64,000 bases of DNA from Acidobacteriota bacterium (GTDB lineage: Bacteria > Acidobacteriota > Terriglobia > Terriglobales > SCQP01). The position numbers and the translations under genes were made by a program. Each line of letters opens with the position of its first letter. Position 1 is the first letter of the stretch. Below the pieces are notes generated by a model. The model saw only the letters and a list, made by a program, of their open reading frames with translations, made no database searches and was not told the DNA's origin. Below are positions 1 through 8,862 of this stretch, one piece after another. The DNA is taken from the NCBI GenBank assembly GCA_021818955.1, contig JAKASR010000012.1, positions 33,732 to 97,731 of the forward strand, given 5' to 3'.

Positions 1-78
1 AGCCTGGGCGCAAATGGCCCCAACGGGCGCGATTTGGCGTTGCCGGAATCCAGCATGGCCGGCGCGGGTCTCATCTGA
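1..78 (+). CDS. possible 3' end of a gene entering from the left
   Basis: Frame 1 is open from the first base to a TGA at 76-78 and reads as 25 residues ending SMAGAGLI. No domain can be recognised from so short a tail, so this may be chance. The following 284 bases (79-362) hold no convincing gene; a 71-codon open frame at 14-229 has no recognisable composition. No clear promoter was found there, only an A/T-richer stretch around 225-260 upstream of the FecR-like gene. Confidence 0.2.
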   Translation, partial: SLGANGPNGRDLALPESSMAGAGLI

Positions 79-362
79 CCCATTGTGGCATGCCCGGCCG
101 GGCTGGCCATCGCCATTGGAAGGAGTGAAGTCGTTGCACCCAAAAATAAGTGAGGTGTTTGCCAATCTCATGCCGGGGTTCCGGGGTCACCATTGCACTA
201 TATGGCGGAGGGGCTGCAAATCCGCTTGATAGAATAATTGAGTCATGATAAAAAAGGGATGAGCCTCTGGGTGACTTTGCCTGGTTGCACGGTTTTTGGA
301 TTGAAGTCAAAGAAGTCAGAAATGACTGTTCAGTAAGTCTTTACGAGTTCTGGAGGTTGCGA

Positions 363-998
363 ATGAAATCGGTGCGTACGCTGATTGCCGGTTCTCTGAT
401 GGTGCTCACGGCCTCATTACCTCTGCTTTCGGCCCCCGGCGGAATCATTACACCGCTCGGAGGCAGCGTATTACTGAATGGCCGCCCGGTCTTAGGCGGC
501 ACCGCCATTCAGGCTGGAGAGCGCATCAGGGTGAATCCCAGCGCCCAGGCGCGACTGGTATTGCCCGGTGCCGTCGTTCTGGCCGCCGGGAACAGCCTGT
601 TTAGCCTTTTGCCGAATGCTCGCCGGCTGCTGCGCCTCGATTCCGGCGCGCTGCGCATCGAGGGCGCGATGAGCGTGCAAGTGCGCACCCGCCGCATTGT
701 TCCCCGTGCCCATGCGATCTATAGCGTTTTCCGCAATCAGCAGACCGTATATGTTCAAGCTATTCGCGGGACAGTAAGCCTCATCGGTGCGGGCAAGCCT
801 TATTCAGTCGCTCCCGGCACCATGATACGTTTTGACGACCAAAATGCAACGCCTTCCGGCGCCGGCAGCGTGACCACCCACACCCTCCGCAATACGGTGA
901 TCATCGTTTCCGCCGCCGCCGCGGGCATAATTGGCGGTCTGGTGACGCACTCGCAATCCACCGCCAATGGCAATGTGGTGGTTTCGCCGTCCTACTAA
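363..998 (+). CDS. exported FecR-domain-like protein
   Basis: A 211-residue protein. The ATG at 363 was chosen over an upstream in-frame start at 285 because GGAGG lies at 352-356 and the product then starts with a classic signal peptide (MKSVRTLIAGSLMVLTASLP, cleavage near LLSA). The mature part resembles FecR-type beta-rich domains: an early GGSVLLNGRPVLGG and IQAGERIRV segment, then VQAIRGTVSLIGAGKPYSVAPG. A hydrophobic segment near the C-terminus (VIIVSAAAAGIIGGL) could be a membrane anchor or a glycine-rich tail. Its role is unknown; FecR-type domains often sit in periplasmic sensing or cell-surface proteins. It appears monocistronic and is followed by a strong terminator. Confidence 0.6.
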   Translation: MKSVRTLIAGSLMVLTASLPLLSAPGGIITPLGGSVLLNGRPVLGGTAIQAGERIRVNPSAQARLVLPGAVVLAAGNSLFSLLPNARRLLRLDSGALRIEGAMSVQVRTRRIVPRAHAIYSVFRNQQTVYVQAIRGTVSLIGAGKPYSVAPGTMIRFDDQNATPSGAGSVTTHTLRNTVIIVSAAAAGIIGGLVTHSQSTANGNVVVSPSY

Positions 999-1030
999 AA
1001 AACATTAAATACATTTTCCTCAAGCCTCCT

Positions 1031-1067
1031 CCACAGGCCGCCCTCTTCCGGGCGGCCTGTGGCTTTT
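1031..1067 (+). terminator. rho-independent terminator
   Basis: A near-perfect hairpin, CCACAGGCCGCCC pairing with GGGCGGCCTGTGG around a short CTCTTCC-containing loop, is followed by CTTTTC. It lies 33 bases after the stop codon of the FecR-like gene and before the 6-phosphogluconate dehydrogenase gene. Confidence 0.85.
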
Positions 1068-1156
1068 CAGGGCGCGGGCGCAAACGGCTTTTTTGCTTCG
1101 GCCAGCGTGCTGCCCCGGCGGCGTTTTAAACTGGACTGTCGGGTCAAGGAGCGGTC

Positions 1157-2143
1157 ATGGAACTGGGCATCATTGGTTTGGGGAAGATGGGCGGCAACAT
1201 GTCACGCCGGCTGATGCGCGCCGGGCATACCTGTTTTGGCTGGGATGCCGATGCCGCCAAGGTGAAGGCCATCGCCGCCGAGGGAGTTCGCGGCGCCCGC
1301 TCGCTGGCTGAGCTGGTGCGCGCCATGACCCCGCCGCGCGCGGTCTGGATCATGCTGCCCGCCGGCGCCATTACCGACCAAACCGTCACCGCGCTGGCCA
1401 GGGCGCTCGAGAAAAATGACGTTGTGATTGACGGCGGCAACAGTTTTTATCAGGACGATTTGCGCCACGCCGCCGAGCTGCGCCCCCAGGGGATTCATTT
1501 CATCGATTGCGGCACCAGCGGCGGGGTATGGGGCCTGGAGCGCGGCTATTGCCTGATGATTGGCGGCGAGGCCGAACCGGTCCGCCGCCTCGATCCCATT
1601 TTTCGCGCGCTGGCGCCGGGGCGCGGCGACCTTCCCGTTACCCCGCACCGCGAAAACCGCGCTGCCTCAACCGCCGAGTTGGGCTATTTGCATTGCGGCC
1701 CGGTCGGCTCCGGGCATTTTGTCAAAATGGTGCATAACGGCATCGAGTACGGCATGATGCAGGCCTACGCCGAGGGCTTGCAGATTCTGCACCGCGTTAA
1801 CGACCCGGCCATCCCCGAAGCCCGCCGCTATCAACTCGATTTGGCCGATGTTACTGAAGTCTGGCGGCGCGGCAGCGTGATCGCTTCCTGGCTGCTCGAC
1901 CTGACCGCTTCCGCGCTGGCCCAGAGCCCCGACCTCAGCCAGTATTCCGGCACCGTCGCCGACTCGGGCGAAGGGCGCTGGACGATTCAAGCCGCCATCG
2001 AAGAAAGCGTCCCCGCCACCGTGCTGTCGCATGCGCTCTATAACCGATTCCGCTCGCGCGAAGAGCATAACTTCGCCGATAAGCTGCTCTCGGCCATGCG
2101 CGCCGGTTTCGGCGGCCACATCGAAATCAAGTCCGGCGATTGA
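1157..2143 (+). CDS. gnd: 6-phosphogluconate dehydrogenase, decarboxylating (short type)
   Basis: A 328-residue cytosolic enzyme of the oxidative pentose phosphate pathway that converts 6-phosphogluconate to ribulose 5-phosphate with reduction of NAD(P). The N-terminus has the Rossmann motif GLGKMGGNM. Further on are the family signature [14 protein letters not shown], then [20 protein letters not shown], and the catalytic lysine in [17 protein letters not shown]. The length matches the short YqeC/GntZ-like subfamily rather than the 470-residue form. AAGGAG stands six bases before the ATG. No other pentose phosphate gene is adjacent. It is convergent with endonuclease III; 107 bases separate the stop codons. 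Confidence 0.93.
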   Translation: MELGIIGLGKMGGNMSRRLMRAGHTCFGWDADAAKVKAIAAEGVRGARSLAELVRAMTPPRAVWIMLPAGAITDQTVTALARALEKNDVVIDGGNSFYQDDLRHAAELRPQGIHFIDCGTSGGVWGLERGYCLMIGGEAEPVRRLDPIFRALAPGRGDLPVTPHRENRAASTAELGYLHCGPVGSGHFVKMVHNGIEYGMMQAYAEGLQILHRVNDPAIPEARRYQLDLADVTEVWRRGSVIASWLLDLTASALAQSPDLSQYSGTVADSGEGRWTIQAAIEESVPATVLSHALYNRFRSREEHNFADKLLSAMRAGFGGHIEIKSGD

Positions 2144-2250
2144 TTGCTCCGTGCATCACGGGTGGGGCCGAGCTTAGATGGCAGACGCCCTGGCCTGGCT
2201 ACAAAATACGCGCCGCTGCTGTGGAAGAAACGGCAGTCCTGGCGTGGCCG

Positions 2251-3054
2251 CTAGCGTTTCCTGCCGGCTCTCGCTCTTTTATTCTTAGCCGCTGCCGGCG
2301 CTTGCGAGCTCCAGGTTTTATCCGGCGCATGGCAGATTTTTTCCAGCGGACATGTTTTACAGCGAGGGCCGCGCGCCAGACAGAGCTGCCGGCCGTGCCA
2401 GATGACGCGGTGAGCGAAGTTGATCCACTCCTCGCGCGGCAGCAGGCGCATTAAATCGGCCTCGATTTTTTCCGGGGCCAGTTCCCGCGTCAGTCCCAGC
2501 CGCCGCGAGACGCGTTGCACGTGCGTATCCACCACCACGCCCACCGGCAAATGGAACCAGGTGCCCAGCACGACGTTGGCGGTCTTGCGCGCCACGCCGG
2601 GCAATCGGGTCAATTCCTCCATGGTTGGCGGCACCTGGCCGCCATATTCCCCGGCAATCATCTGTGCCGCGCCGACGATCGAGCGCGCCTTGTTGCGATA
2701 AAACCCGGTGGATCGGATTTCCGGCTCGAGTTGCTCCGGCGTGAGCGCGGCCAGGTCGCTGGGCTTGGGATATTTCGCAAACAGGCCGGGCGTGACCAGG
2801 TTGACCCGCTGGTCGGTGCACTGTGCCGACAGGATGGTCGCCACCAGCAGTTGCCAGGCATTTTGATGGGTAAGCGCGCAGATGGCGCCGGGATAAGTTT
2901 TTGCCAGAATGGCAAGGATCTGGCCCACGCGCGTCTTTGAAGTCTCCAGCGGAGCGGCGGACGCGCGCTCGCGCTGAGCCGCCGCCGCGGGCTGCTTCCG
3001 CGGTCGCGGCGCGGCCGCGCGTCGAGAGGTTTTTGCGGATTTTGCGGCCGGCAT
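2251..3054 (-). CDS. nth: endonuclease III (DNA glycosylase/AP lyase)
   Basis: A 267-residue base-excision repair enzyme acting on oxidised pyrimidines. The helix-hairpin-helix LPGVARKTANVVLG carries the catalytic lysine, VVVDTHVQRVSRRLGL carries the catalytic aspartate, and the 4Fe-4S motif C-x6-C-x2-C-x5-C is complete (CLARGPRCKTCPLEKIC). The frame is open further upstream to 3384, but ATG 3054 was chosen because the extra residues overlap the upstream gene and have no family similarity. Both termini carry Ala/Lys/Arg-rich tails (about 35 residues at the N-terminus, and SSQAPAAAKNKRARAGRKR at the C-terminus) absent from E. coli Nth. It lies four bases downstream of the chlorite-dismutase-family gene, so it is probably cotranscribed. 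Confidence 0.93.
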   Translation of the reverse strand: MPAAKSAKTSRRAAAPRPRKQPAAAAQRERASAAPLETSKTRVGQILAILAKTYPGAICALTHQNAWQLLVATILSAQCTDQRVNLVTPGLFAKYPKPSDLAALTPEQLEPEIRSTGFYRNKARSIVGAAQMIAGEYGGQVPPTMEELTRLPGVARKTANVVLGTWFHLPVGVVVDTHVQRVSRRLGLTRELAPEKIEADLMRLLPREEWINFAHRVIWHGRQLCLARGPRCKTCPLEKICHAPDKTWSSQAPAAAKNKRARAGRKR

Positions 3055-3058
3055 AAAT

Positions 3059-3805
3059 TCAGCTCCGCCCGGCGCTGCGCCAGGCCGCGCGCCCGATGAA
3101 AAAGGGTCCCATGCTGGCGATGTATTGCGAGGTCTGGCGGGTTTTGCGCATGGCCTGCACGCAGGCGGAGAGGGGATGCAGTTCGCGTCCAGCCAAGCCG
3201 ATGATGAAATCGTTGTCGGCGCGATCCAGGCCGAAGCAGGCCAGGCGTATATCCTGCGCCAGCCCGGCGGCGCCAAAAGCATGGCCGATGCGCCCGTGCT
3301 CGCGCAGAATCGCGGTTTGCTCTTCGGCCGGCAGCGCGGAAAAAGCGCCTTTTCGCCGCAGCGGATACCATACCGCCCAGGCATGCTCTTCCGCCAGCGC
3401 GGCCCGCACCGGATGGCGCAGCAGCCAATCTTCCAGGTCGGGCTCGTGCCCCAGCGCGTAGGTGCGCCCGAACAGGCTGAACTCGCGGCGCGGCTGGAGC
3501 CCCGTCCAGGCCGGCCCCTGCAGGCAGGCGCGCAGCCGCGTGGCGAAATATTCCGGATCGTCGCTCCAGCTCAATAACCCGACACTGTGCGCGTCCTGCA
3601 GATCGAGATACAGCACGCCGGGAAGGCCGGCGGCTTCCAGGCCGGCGCTCAACGGCGCGATGTCGGCGGCGCCGGCGAAGACCTGGAGTTGCATGAACAA
3701 GCGCCGGTTCAACCGTTGCGGTTCGGTTGCGCCCGGCTTCGCGCCGGCGGCGCGGCTCGGGCGCGGGCCGCCGTGTTCGTACATGTCGGGTTGGAAGTCG
3801 GTCAT
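3059..3805 (-). CDS. chlorite dismutase family (HemQ-like) protein
   Basis: A 248-residue protein of the dimeric alpha/beta barrel family that includes chlorite dismutase and coproheme decarboxylase (HemQ). Supporting segments are HAWAVWYPLRRKGAF, ILREHGRIGHAF and CFGLDRADNDFIIGLAGRELHPL, then the family-like tail KTRQTSQYIASMGPFFIGR. Family knowledge places a haem ligand histidine in the central region; which histidine serves here cannot be settled by eye. No haem biosynthesis gene is adjacent, so a coproheme decarboxylase role is possible but not shown. The gene is probably the first of a two-gene operon with nth and is divergent from the permease gene (97-base gap). Confidence 0.75.
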   Translation of the reverse strand: MTDFQPDMYEHGGPRPSRAAGAKPGATEPQRLNRRLFMQLQVFAGAADIAPLSAGLEAAGLPGVLYLDLQDAHSVGLLSWSDDPEYFATRLRACLQGPAWTGLQPRREFSLFGRTYALGHEPDLEDWLLRHPVRAALAEEHAWAVWYPLRRKGAFSALPAEEQTAILREHGRIGHAFGAAGLAQDIRLACFGLDRADNDFIIGLAGRELHPLSACVQAMRKTRQTSQYIASMGPFFIGRAAWRSAGRS

Positions 3806-3902
3806 GACTTCTTATTTTGGCATTCCCGCCCGGAAAAACGGAATTGCGCCGGAATTGAAAATTAATGCGATCTGCCGCCGCCCGGTTTGCGTATAACTAT
3901 TT

Positions 3903-6323
3903 ATGGGATCGGATCTGCGCCAAGCGCTGCGCCTGTTGCGCCGGGAGCCGGAGTTTGCCGCCGCCGCCATTCTCGCCCTGGCCTTGGGCCTGGCCGCCAA
4001 TACCGCCATCTTCTCGCTGGTGCATGGCATCCTGCTGCGGCCACTGGCGTATCCCCATGCTAATCGCCTGGTGGGCATTCAAGAACGCATTCCCAGCCTG
4101 GCCGCGCGTTATCCCATGATTCCCATCAATGCCAAAGCCTGGCAGGCCTGGAGCCGGAATGCGCGCTCGCTGCAGGGCATTGCGATGCTCAGAAGCGGCA
4201 ATTCCAATCTGACCGGCGCCGGCCAGCCGGTGGCGCTCGATGCCCCCAGCGTGACCGCCAATTTATTCAAAGTTCTGGGCGTCGAGCCGCTGCTCGGCCC
4301 CGGTTTTTCCGCCACCGCCGACCAGCCCGGCGCGCGCCGCGAGGCGGTGCTGACCTATGGCCTGTGGCGCAGCCGCTTTCACGCCGATCCTAATATCATC
4401 GGTCGCGGCATCATGCTCGACGGCAATCTAGACACCGTCATGGGCGTGCTGCCCTCCGATTTTCATTTTTTCAAAGGCAATGAACTGAGCCCCTTGATTG
4501 GAATCGGCCGCCGGCCGCAACTCTTTGTCGCGCAACGCATTTCTAATAATCGATTGCAGGAAGATGGCAATTTCAATTACGCCGCCATTGCGCGCCTGCG
4601 GAAGGGCTACAACCTCGGTCAGGCCCGATTCGAGCTCAATCGCATCGTTGCCCGCCTGACTTCGCCCCAGATTCCCGAATTGCAAGCGGTAGTGGTGCCC
4701 TTGCGCAGGCTGGTGACTGCCGGCGCGCGCCGCGGTTTATGGCTCTTGCAGGCGGCGGTGTTGGCGGTGCTGCTGATTATCTGCGTGAATCTGGCCAATC
4801 TGCTGCTGGCGCGCGCCGCGGCGCGCGAACAGGAAGCCTCCATCCGCGCCGCGCTGGGCGCCGGCCGCGCAAAGCTGCTGCGGCTGGTGATGGTCGAATC
4901 GCTATTGCTGGCGGTGCTGGGCGGCTTGCTGGGTCTGGTGCTGGCGAAACTCGGCATGCATGCCCTGATGTCGGCGGCGCCCGCCAGCCTGCCGCGCCGT
5001 CATAATGCCAGTCTGGATTGGGCGGTGCTGGCCTTTACCTTTCTCATTTCCCTGCTGGCCGGCGCGCTGGCGGGCGCGATTCCCGCTTGGCGCCTGGCGC
5101 AGGCGCCGCCTCGCAACGCGCTCTATGGCTCCGGCCCGCGTGCCGGCGCCAGCCGCCGCCGCGTGCGCGCGCATGCGCTGCTGCTGGGCGCCGAAGCCGC
5201 GCTCTGCGTGGCGCTGCTCCTGATCGCCGGGCTGTTGCTCGATGGCTTTGCCCGCCTGGCGCATCGCCCGACCGGCTTTGCTGTCCGCGGCGTGCGCGAA
5301 GTCCGCATCGATCTGCCGCCCCACGCCTATGGCAAAGCCGAGGTCCGCCGCCAGTTCTGGCTCAATTTGCTGGCGGCGGCGCGCCGCCTGCCGGGCGTGC
5401 GTTCCGCCGCGCTGATTAACACCCCGCCGCTCGGCGGCAACAATAATGTCAATCCGATCATGGTCCCCGGCGACACCCGGCCGCTGATCGAGCAGCCACT
5501 CGCCAATTACCGCGTCATTACGCCGGGCCTGTTCCAGCTCCTGCGCATTCCGCTCGTCGCCGGACGCCGGCTGACGGACGCCGACCGCGGCCAGCCGGTG
5601 GCGATCGTCTCAGTCTCCGCCGCGCGCGCCGCCTGGCCCGGACGCGATGCGTTGGGGCAAGTCTTCCGAAGCAATCCCGACTCGAAACTGCCGGATCGGG
5701 TGGTGGGCGTGGTCGCGAATATGCGCGGCATTGGCTTGTTCGATCCGCCGGGTTTGATGGTCTATCGTCCTTTTGACGCCAACTACGGCGGCACGCTGTT
5801 GCTGCGCAGCGCGCTTCCCGCCGCGGCGCTGGCGCCGGAATTGCGCCGCGTGGTCTGGAATCTCGATGCCAATCTGCCGGTACAGCGCCTGCGCTCGATG
5901 CGCCAGGTCATGGCCGCCACGCTCGCGCCGCGCCGGTTCCAGTTAATGCTGGTGGCGATTTTCGCCCTGGCCGCGCTGCTGCTGGTCGCCTTCGGCATTT
6001 ACGCCGTGGTGGCCTATGCCACCCAGCGCCGAACCCGCGAGATCGGCATTCGCGTCGCCCTGGGCGCGGAGCCGCCCCATATTTATCGGCTGTTGGTCTT
6101 GCAGGCTTTGCGCCCGGTGCTGATCGGCATGCTGGCCGGCCTGGGTATCGCCCTGGCCGCGGGACGCTGGCTCTCCAGCCTGCTGTTTCATGTGCGCCCG
6201 TACGATCCGTGGGTGTTCTCGGTGGTAATCGTGGTGCTTGCCGCCGTGGCGCTGGCCGCCAGCTCGCTGCCCACCCGTCGAGCATTGAAACTCAATCCGG
6301 TTTCCGCGCTGCGCGCCGAGTAA
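3903..6323 (+). CDS. orphan MacB/FtsX-type ABC permease (ADOP family)
   Basis: An 806-residue membrane protein with two tandem MacB_PCD/FtsX units and no ATPase gene beside it, as in the acidobacterial duplicated orphan permeases. The start MGSDLRQALRLLRREPEFAA precedes the first membrane helix (AAILALALGLAANTAIFSLVHG). A periplasmic domain follows, then FtsX helices around residues 280-400, a linker with a second membrane segment and periplasmic domain, and final FtsX helices from about 680 ending in TRRALKLNPVSALRAE. The function is not established; the family is thought to form efflux or lipoprotein-release-type permeases. No good ribosome binding site precedes the ATG. A C-terminal fragment of a related gene lies at 39248-39451. 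Confidence 0.85.
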   Translation: MGSDLRQALRLLRREPEFAAAAILALALGLAANTAIFSLVHGILLRPLAYPHANRLVGIQERIPSLAARYPMIPINAKAWQAWSRNARSLQGIAMLRSGNSNLTGAGQPVALDAPSVTANLFKVLGVEPLLGPGFSATADQPGARREAVLTYGLWRSRFHADPNIIGRGIMLDGNLDTVMGVLPSDFHFFKGNELSPLIGIGRRPQLFVAQRISNNRLQEDGNFNYAAIARLRKGYNLGQARFELNRIVARLTSPQIPELQAVVVPLRRLVTAGARRGLWLLQAAVLAVLLIICVNLANLLLARAAAREQEASIRAALGAGRAKLLRLVMVESLLLAVLGGLLGLVLAKLGMHALMSAAPASLPRRHNASLDWAVLAFTFLISLLAGALAGAIPAWRLAQAPPRNALYGSGPRAGASRRRVRAHALLLGAEAALCVALLLIAGLLLDGFARLAHRPTGFAVRGVREVRIDLPPHAYGKAEVRRQFWLNLLAAARRLPGVRSAALINTPPLGGNNNVNPIMVPGDTRPLIEQPLANYRVITPGLFQLLRIPLVAGRRLTDADRGQPVAIVSVSAARAAWPGRDALGQVFRSNPDSKLPDRVVGVVANMRGIGLFDPPGLMVYRPFDANYGGTLLLRSALPAAALAPELRRVVWNLDANLPVQRLRSMRQVMAATLAPRRFQLMLVAIFALAALLLVAFGIYAVVAYATQRRTREIGIRVALGAEPPHIYRLLVLQALRPVLIGMLAGLGIALAAGRWLSSLLFHVRPYDPWVFSVVIVVLAAVALAASSLPTRRALKLNPVSALRAE

Positions 6324-6327
6324 ACTT

Positions 6328-6975
6328 TTAGAGACGACTGTGCGTGCTATTATGCCGCCGCGCCCAGTCCAGCAAGGCGCGCGCGGCCTGGCCGCGATGG
6401 CTGTAATGCGCTTTTTCCTGCGCGGTCAATTCAGCGAAGCCGCAGCCGGCGGCGGGCGAAAAAAACAGCGGATCGTAGCCGAAGCCGTTGTGGCCGCGCG
6501 GGGCATCCAGAATATAGCCTTCCGCCTTGCCCTCGAACGTCGCCAGCACCTCGCCTTCTCGCGCCACCGCCAGCACGCAGACAAAGCGCGCGCTGCGGCG
6601 CTCGCGCGGGACGCCGCCCAGTTTTTCGAGCACCAGGCGGTTGTTCGCTTCGTCATCGCCGCCGGAATAGCGCGCGGAGCGGACGCCGGGCTCGCCCTGG
6701 AGCGCATCCACCACCAGGCCGGAATCGTCGGCCATTACCAGCGGACCCTGACCCGGAATTCCCACGGCGGCATGGTTATGCATCCCGCCGGCCTCCGCTG
6801 CCCAGCGGCTGGCCTCGCCGGCCTTCAGGCAGGCATTGGCGAGAAAGGTGTCGCCGGTTTCCTCGATTTCCGGCATGGTTTCGATTCCCGGCAGCAGTTC
6901 GACCCGCAGCGCCGGCGCCATGCCGTCGAAATCGCGCAGTTTGCCGCGATTGCGGCTGGCTAAATAAATGCGCAT
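6328..6975 (-). CDS. rdgB: XTP/dITP diphosphatase (RdgB/HAM1 family)
   Basis: A 215-residue nucleotide pool sanitation enzyme that hydrolyses dITP, XTP and ITP to monophosphates. Family blocks are complete: LASRNRGKL at the N-terminus, MADDSGLVVDALQGEPGVRSARYSG in the middle, and GHNGFGYDPLFF and SHRGQAARAL near the end. It is the last gene of the minus-strand run rph, YhdH-type reductase, rdgB, with a six-base gap to the reductase gene. The rph-rdgB linkage is common across bacteria and supports the call. The stop codon is only four bases from that of the convergent permease gene. Confidence 0.93.
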   Translation of the reverse strand: MRIYLASRNRGKLRDFDGMAPALRVELLPGIETMPEIEETGDTFLANACLKAGEASRWAAEAGGMHNHAAVGIPGQGPLVMADDSGLVVDALQGEPGVRSARYSGGDDEANNRLVLEKLGGVPRERRSARFVCVLAVAREGEVLATFEGKAEGYILDAPRGHNGFGYDPLFFSPAAGCGFAELTAQEKAHYSHRGQAARALLDWARRHNSTHSRL

Positions 6976-6981
6976 GAGTCC

Positions 6982-8034
6982 TCAAGCGTTGACGTCAAGG
7001 ATGACCCGGCCTTGAATCTGGCCGTCCAGAATGGCTTGCGAGAGGGGAACAATCCGCGACAGCGGTTCGACGCGGCTGACCGCGTCCAGAGTTTTGGCGG
7101 GCATCTCTCCCGCCAGCCGTTGCCAGGCGGCTTGGCGTTTTTCCGGGCCGCAGTGGGTGGAACTGATGCCTTGCAGCCGCACGCCACGCAGAATAAATGG
7201 ATAAACGCTAAGCGGCAGATCGGCCCCGCCGGCTAGGCCGCAAGCGGCCACCGCGCCGCCGGCCACGGTGGCGGCCAGCAAATTGGCGAGGGTGGCGCCG
7301 CCCACATTATCCACCGCGCCCGCCCATCGTTCGCTGGCCAGCGGCGGCGGCGTGCCGGCCAACTCCGCGCGCGGCACGATGCGAGCCGCGCCGAGCCGGT
7401 GCAAATAAGCTTCCAGTTGCGGCCGGCCGGTGAAGGCGGCGACGCGATAGCCGCGGGCGGCGAGCAAGGCAATCGCCAGCGAGCCCACCCCGCCGGCCGC
7501 GCCGGTGACGGCGATTTCGCGGGCCGGCTCGCCGCGCTCGGGCCGTAAGCCGGCCTCTTCCAGCGCCATCAACGCCAGCATGGCGGTAAAACCGGCGGTG
7601 CCGATGCCCATCGCCTGCCGGGGGGTAAAGGCTTCCGGTAGCGGCATGAGCAGTTCCGGCCGCAGCCGCTGGCGGCGGCTATAGCCGCCCCAATCGGTCT
7701 CGCTCAGGCCCTGGCCGATGCCGAGGACGCGATCCCCGCGGTGAAAGCGCGCGTCGGATGACTCCAGCACCGTCCCGGCCAAATCAATGCCCAGCACCAT
7801 GGGCGAGCGGCGAATGATTTTTCCGCGTCCGGTTACCGCCAGCCCGTCTTTATAGTTCAGCGAGGAATACTCGATCGCGACCAGCACCGGAAGCGGCGGC
7901 AGGTCGGCATCGCGCAAGCGGCGAAATCCGGCCTGATAGCCTTGCGGCTGTTGTTCCGCGATAAAGGCGGGGAATTCCGCGGGCGCGGCGTGGGAGCCGG
8001 CCGGGGGCGCGGGAGCTGCGGCGTTAGGCGCCAC
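6982..8034 (-). CDS. YhdH/YhfP-family NADPH-dependent quinone/acrylyl-CoA reductase
   Basis: A 350-residue zinc-independent medium-chain dehydrogenase/reductase. Family marks are SLNYKDGLAVTGRGKI, MVLGIDLAGTVLES, the nucleotide-binding TGAAGGVGSLAIALLAARGY, and GRVILDVNA at the end. The homologue AcuI reduces acryloyl-CoA to propionyl-CoA; other members are annotated as quinone reductases, so the substrate is uncertain. The first 25 residues are Ala/Pro-rich and probably disordered, and a shorter start is possible. The ATG lies 11 bases inside the end of rph, which implies translational coupling. Confidence 0.85.
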   Translation of the reverse strand: MAPNAAAPAPPAGSHAAPAEFPAFIAEQQPQGYQAGFRRLRDADLPPLPVLVAIEYSSLNYKDGLAVTGRGKIIRRSPMVLGIDLAGTVLESSDARFHRGDRVLGIGQGLSETDWGGYSRRQRLRPELLMPLPEAFTPRQAMGIGTAGFTAMLALMALEEAGLRPERGEPAREIAVTGAAGGVGSLAIALLAARGYRVAAFTGRPQLEAYLHRLGAARIVPRAELAGTPPPLASERWAGAVDNVGGATLANLLAATVAGGAVAACGLAGGADLPLSVYPFILRGVRLQGISSTHCGPEKRQAAWQRLAGEMPAKTLDAVSRVEPLSRIVPLSQAILDGQIQGRVILDVNA

Positions 8035-8791
8035 GCGCGGGCTCCGCGGGAGCAGCGTTTCGGGTTGCGGCCGGCAGTCCCAGGGCGGCGCGCTGCGCCG
8101 CCAGTAATTCGCCGATGCCCTGGCGGGCGAGGCGCAGCATTTGCTCCCATTCCGGCTGGCCGAAGGGCCGCCGTTCCGCCGTGGCCTGCAGCTCGATGAA
8201 CTGGCCGGTGTCGGTCAGGGCGACATTGATATCCACGTCCGCGCGGGAGTCCTCCTCATAACTCAAGTCGAGCCAGGCCTCGCCGCCGACCAGGCCGGCG
8301 CTAACCGCGGCGACGGCGCCGCGCAAGGGCAGGCGGGGCAGGGCGCCATTGGCGGTCATCGCCGCCAGCGCCTGATAAAGCGCCACCCAGGCGCCGGTGA
8401 TGGAGGCGGTGCGGGTGCCTCCGTCGGCCTGGAGCACGTCGCAATCCACCATCAGGGTGCGCTCGCCCAGGCCGTTCAAGTCGGTGGTGGCGCGCAGCGC
8501 GCGTCCAATCAGCCGCTGGATTTCATGCGTTCGTCCGCCCACGCGCCCGCGGCTGGATTCGCGCGGCGTGCGGGTCAAGGTCGAACGCGGCAGCATGCTG
8601 TATTCGCAACTGATCCAACCCTGTCCGCTGCCGCGCAAAAACCCGGGCACGCCTTCTTCCACCGAGACGGCGCAGATGACGCGGGTATGGCCGAGTTCGA
8701 TCAGGGCCGACCCCTCGGCGGTCGGGAGGTAGCCCGGTACAATCCGTGCCGGACGAAGCTGGCCGGCGGCGCGCAGGTCTTGCCGCAACAT
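8024..8791 (-). CDS. rph: ribonuclease PH
   Basis: A 255-residue phosphorolytic 3'-5' exoribonuclease that trims the 3' ends of tRNA precursors. The sequence follows the family throughout: RQDLRAAGQLRPARIVPGYL at the start, then GWISCEYSMLPRSTLTRTPR, GRTHEIQRLIGRALRA and VDCDVLQADGGTRTASITGA. The frame is open to a TTG at 8866 that overlaps the redoxin stop codon, but the ATG at 8791 gives the usual RNase PH N-terminus and was preferred. The C-terminus is extended by an Ala/Pro-rich tail. It belongs to the minus-strand run ending in rdgB. Confidence 0.93.
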   Translation of the reverse strand: MLRQDLRAAGQLRPARIVPGYLPTAEGSALIELGHTRVICAVSVEEGVPGFLRGSGQGWISCEYSMLPRSTLTRTPRESSRGRVGGRTHEIQRLIGRALRATTDLNGLGERTLMVDCDVLQADGGTRTASITGAWVALYQALAAMTANGALPRLPLRGAVAAVSAGLVGGEAWLDLSYEEDSRADVDINVALTDTGQFIELQATAERRPFGQPEWEQMLRLARQGIGELLAAQRAALGLPAATRNAAPAEPARGA

Positions 8792-8862
8792 GATGGTTTC
8801 GATTCCTTGTTCTGGCGATGGCGTGATGACGATCCCGCGCCGCGGGATCAAAAACGGGAGCT

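Noticed and set aside
14..229. 71-codon open frame at the window start
   Set aside because: Trp/Pro/Arg-rich composition without any recognisable motif or convincing ribosome binding site.
3055..3384. Extended N-terminus of endonuclease III
   Set aside because: The extra 110 codons overlap the chlorite-dismutase-family gene in another frame and read as low-quality sequence.
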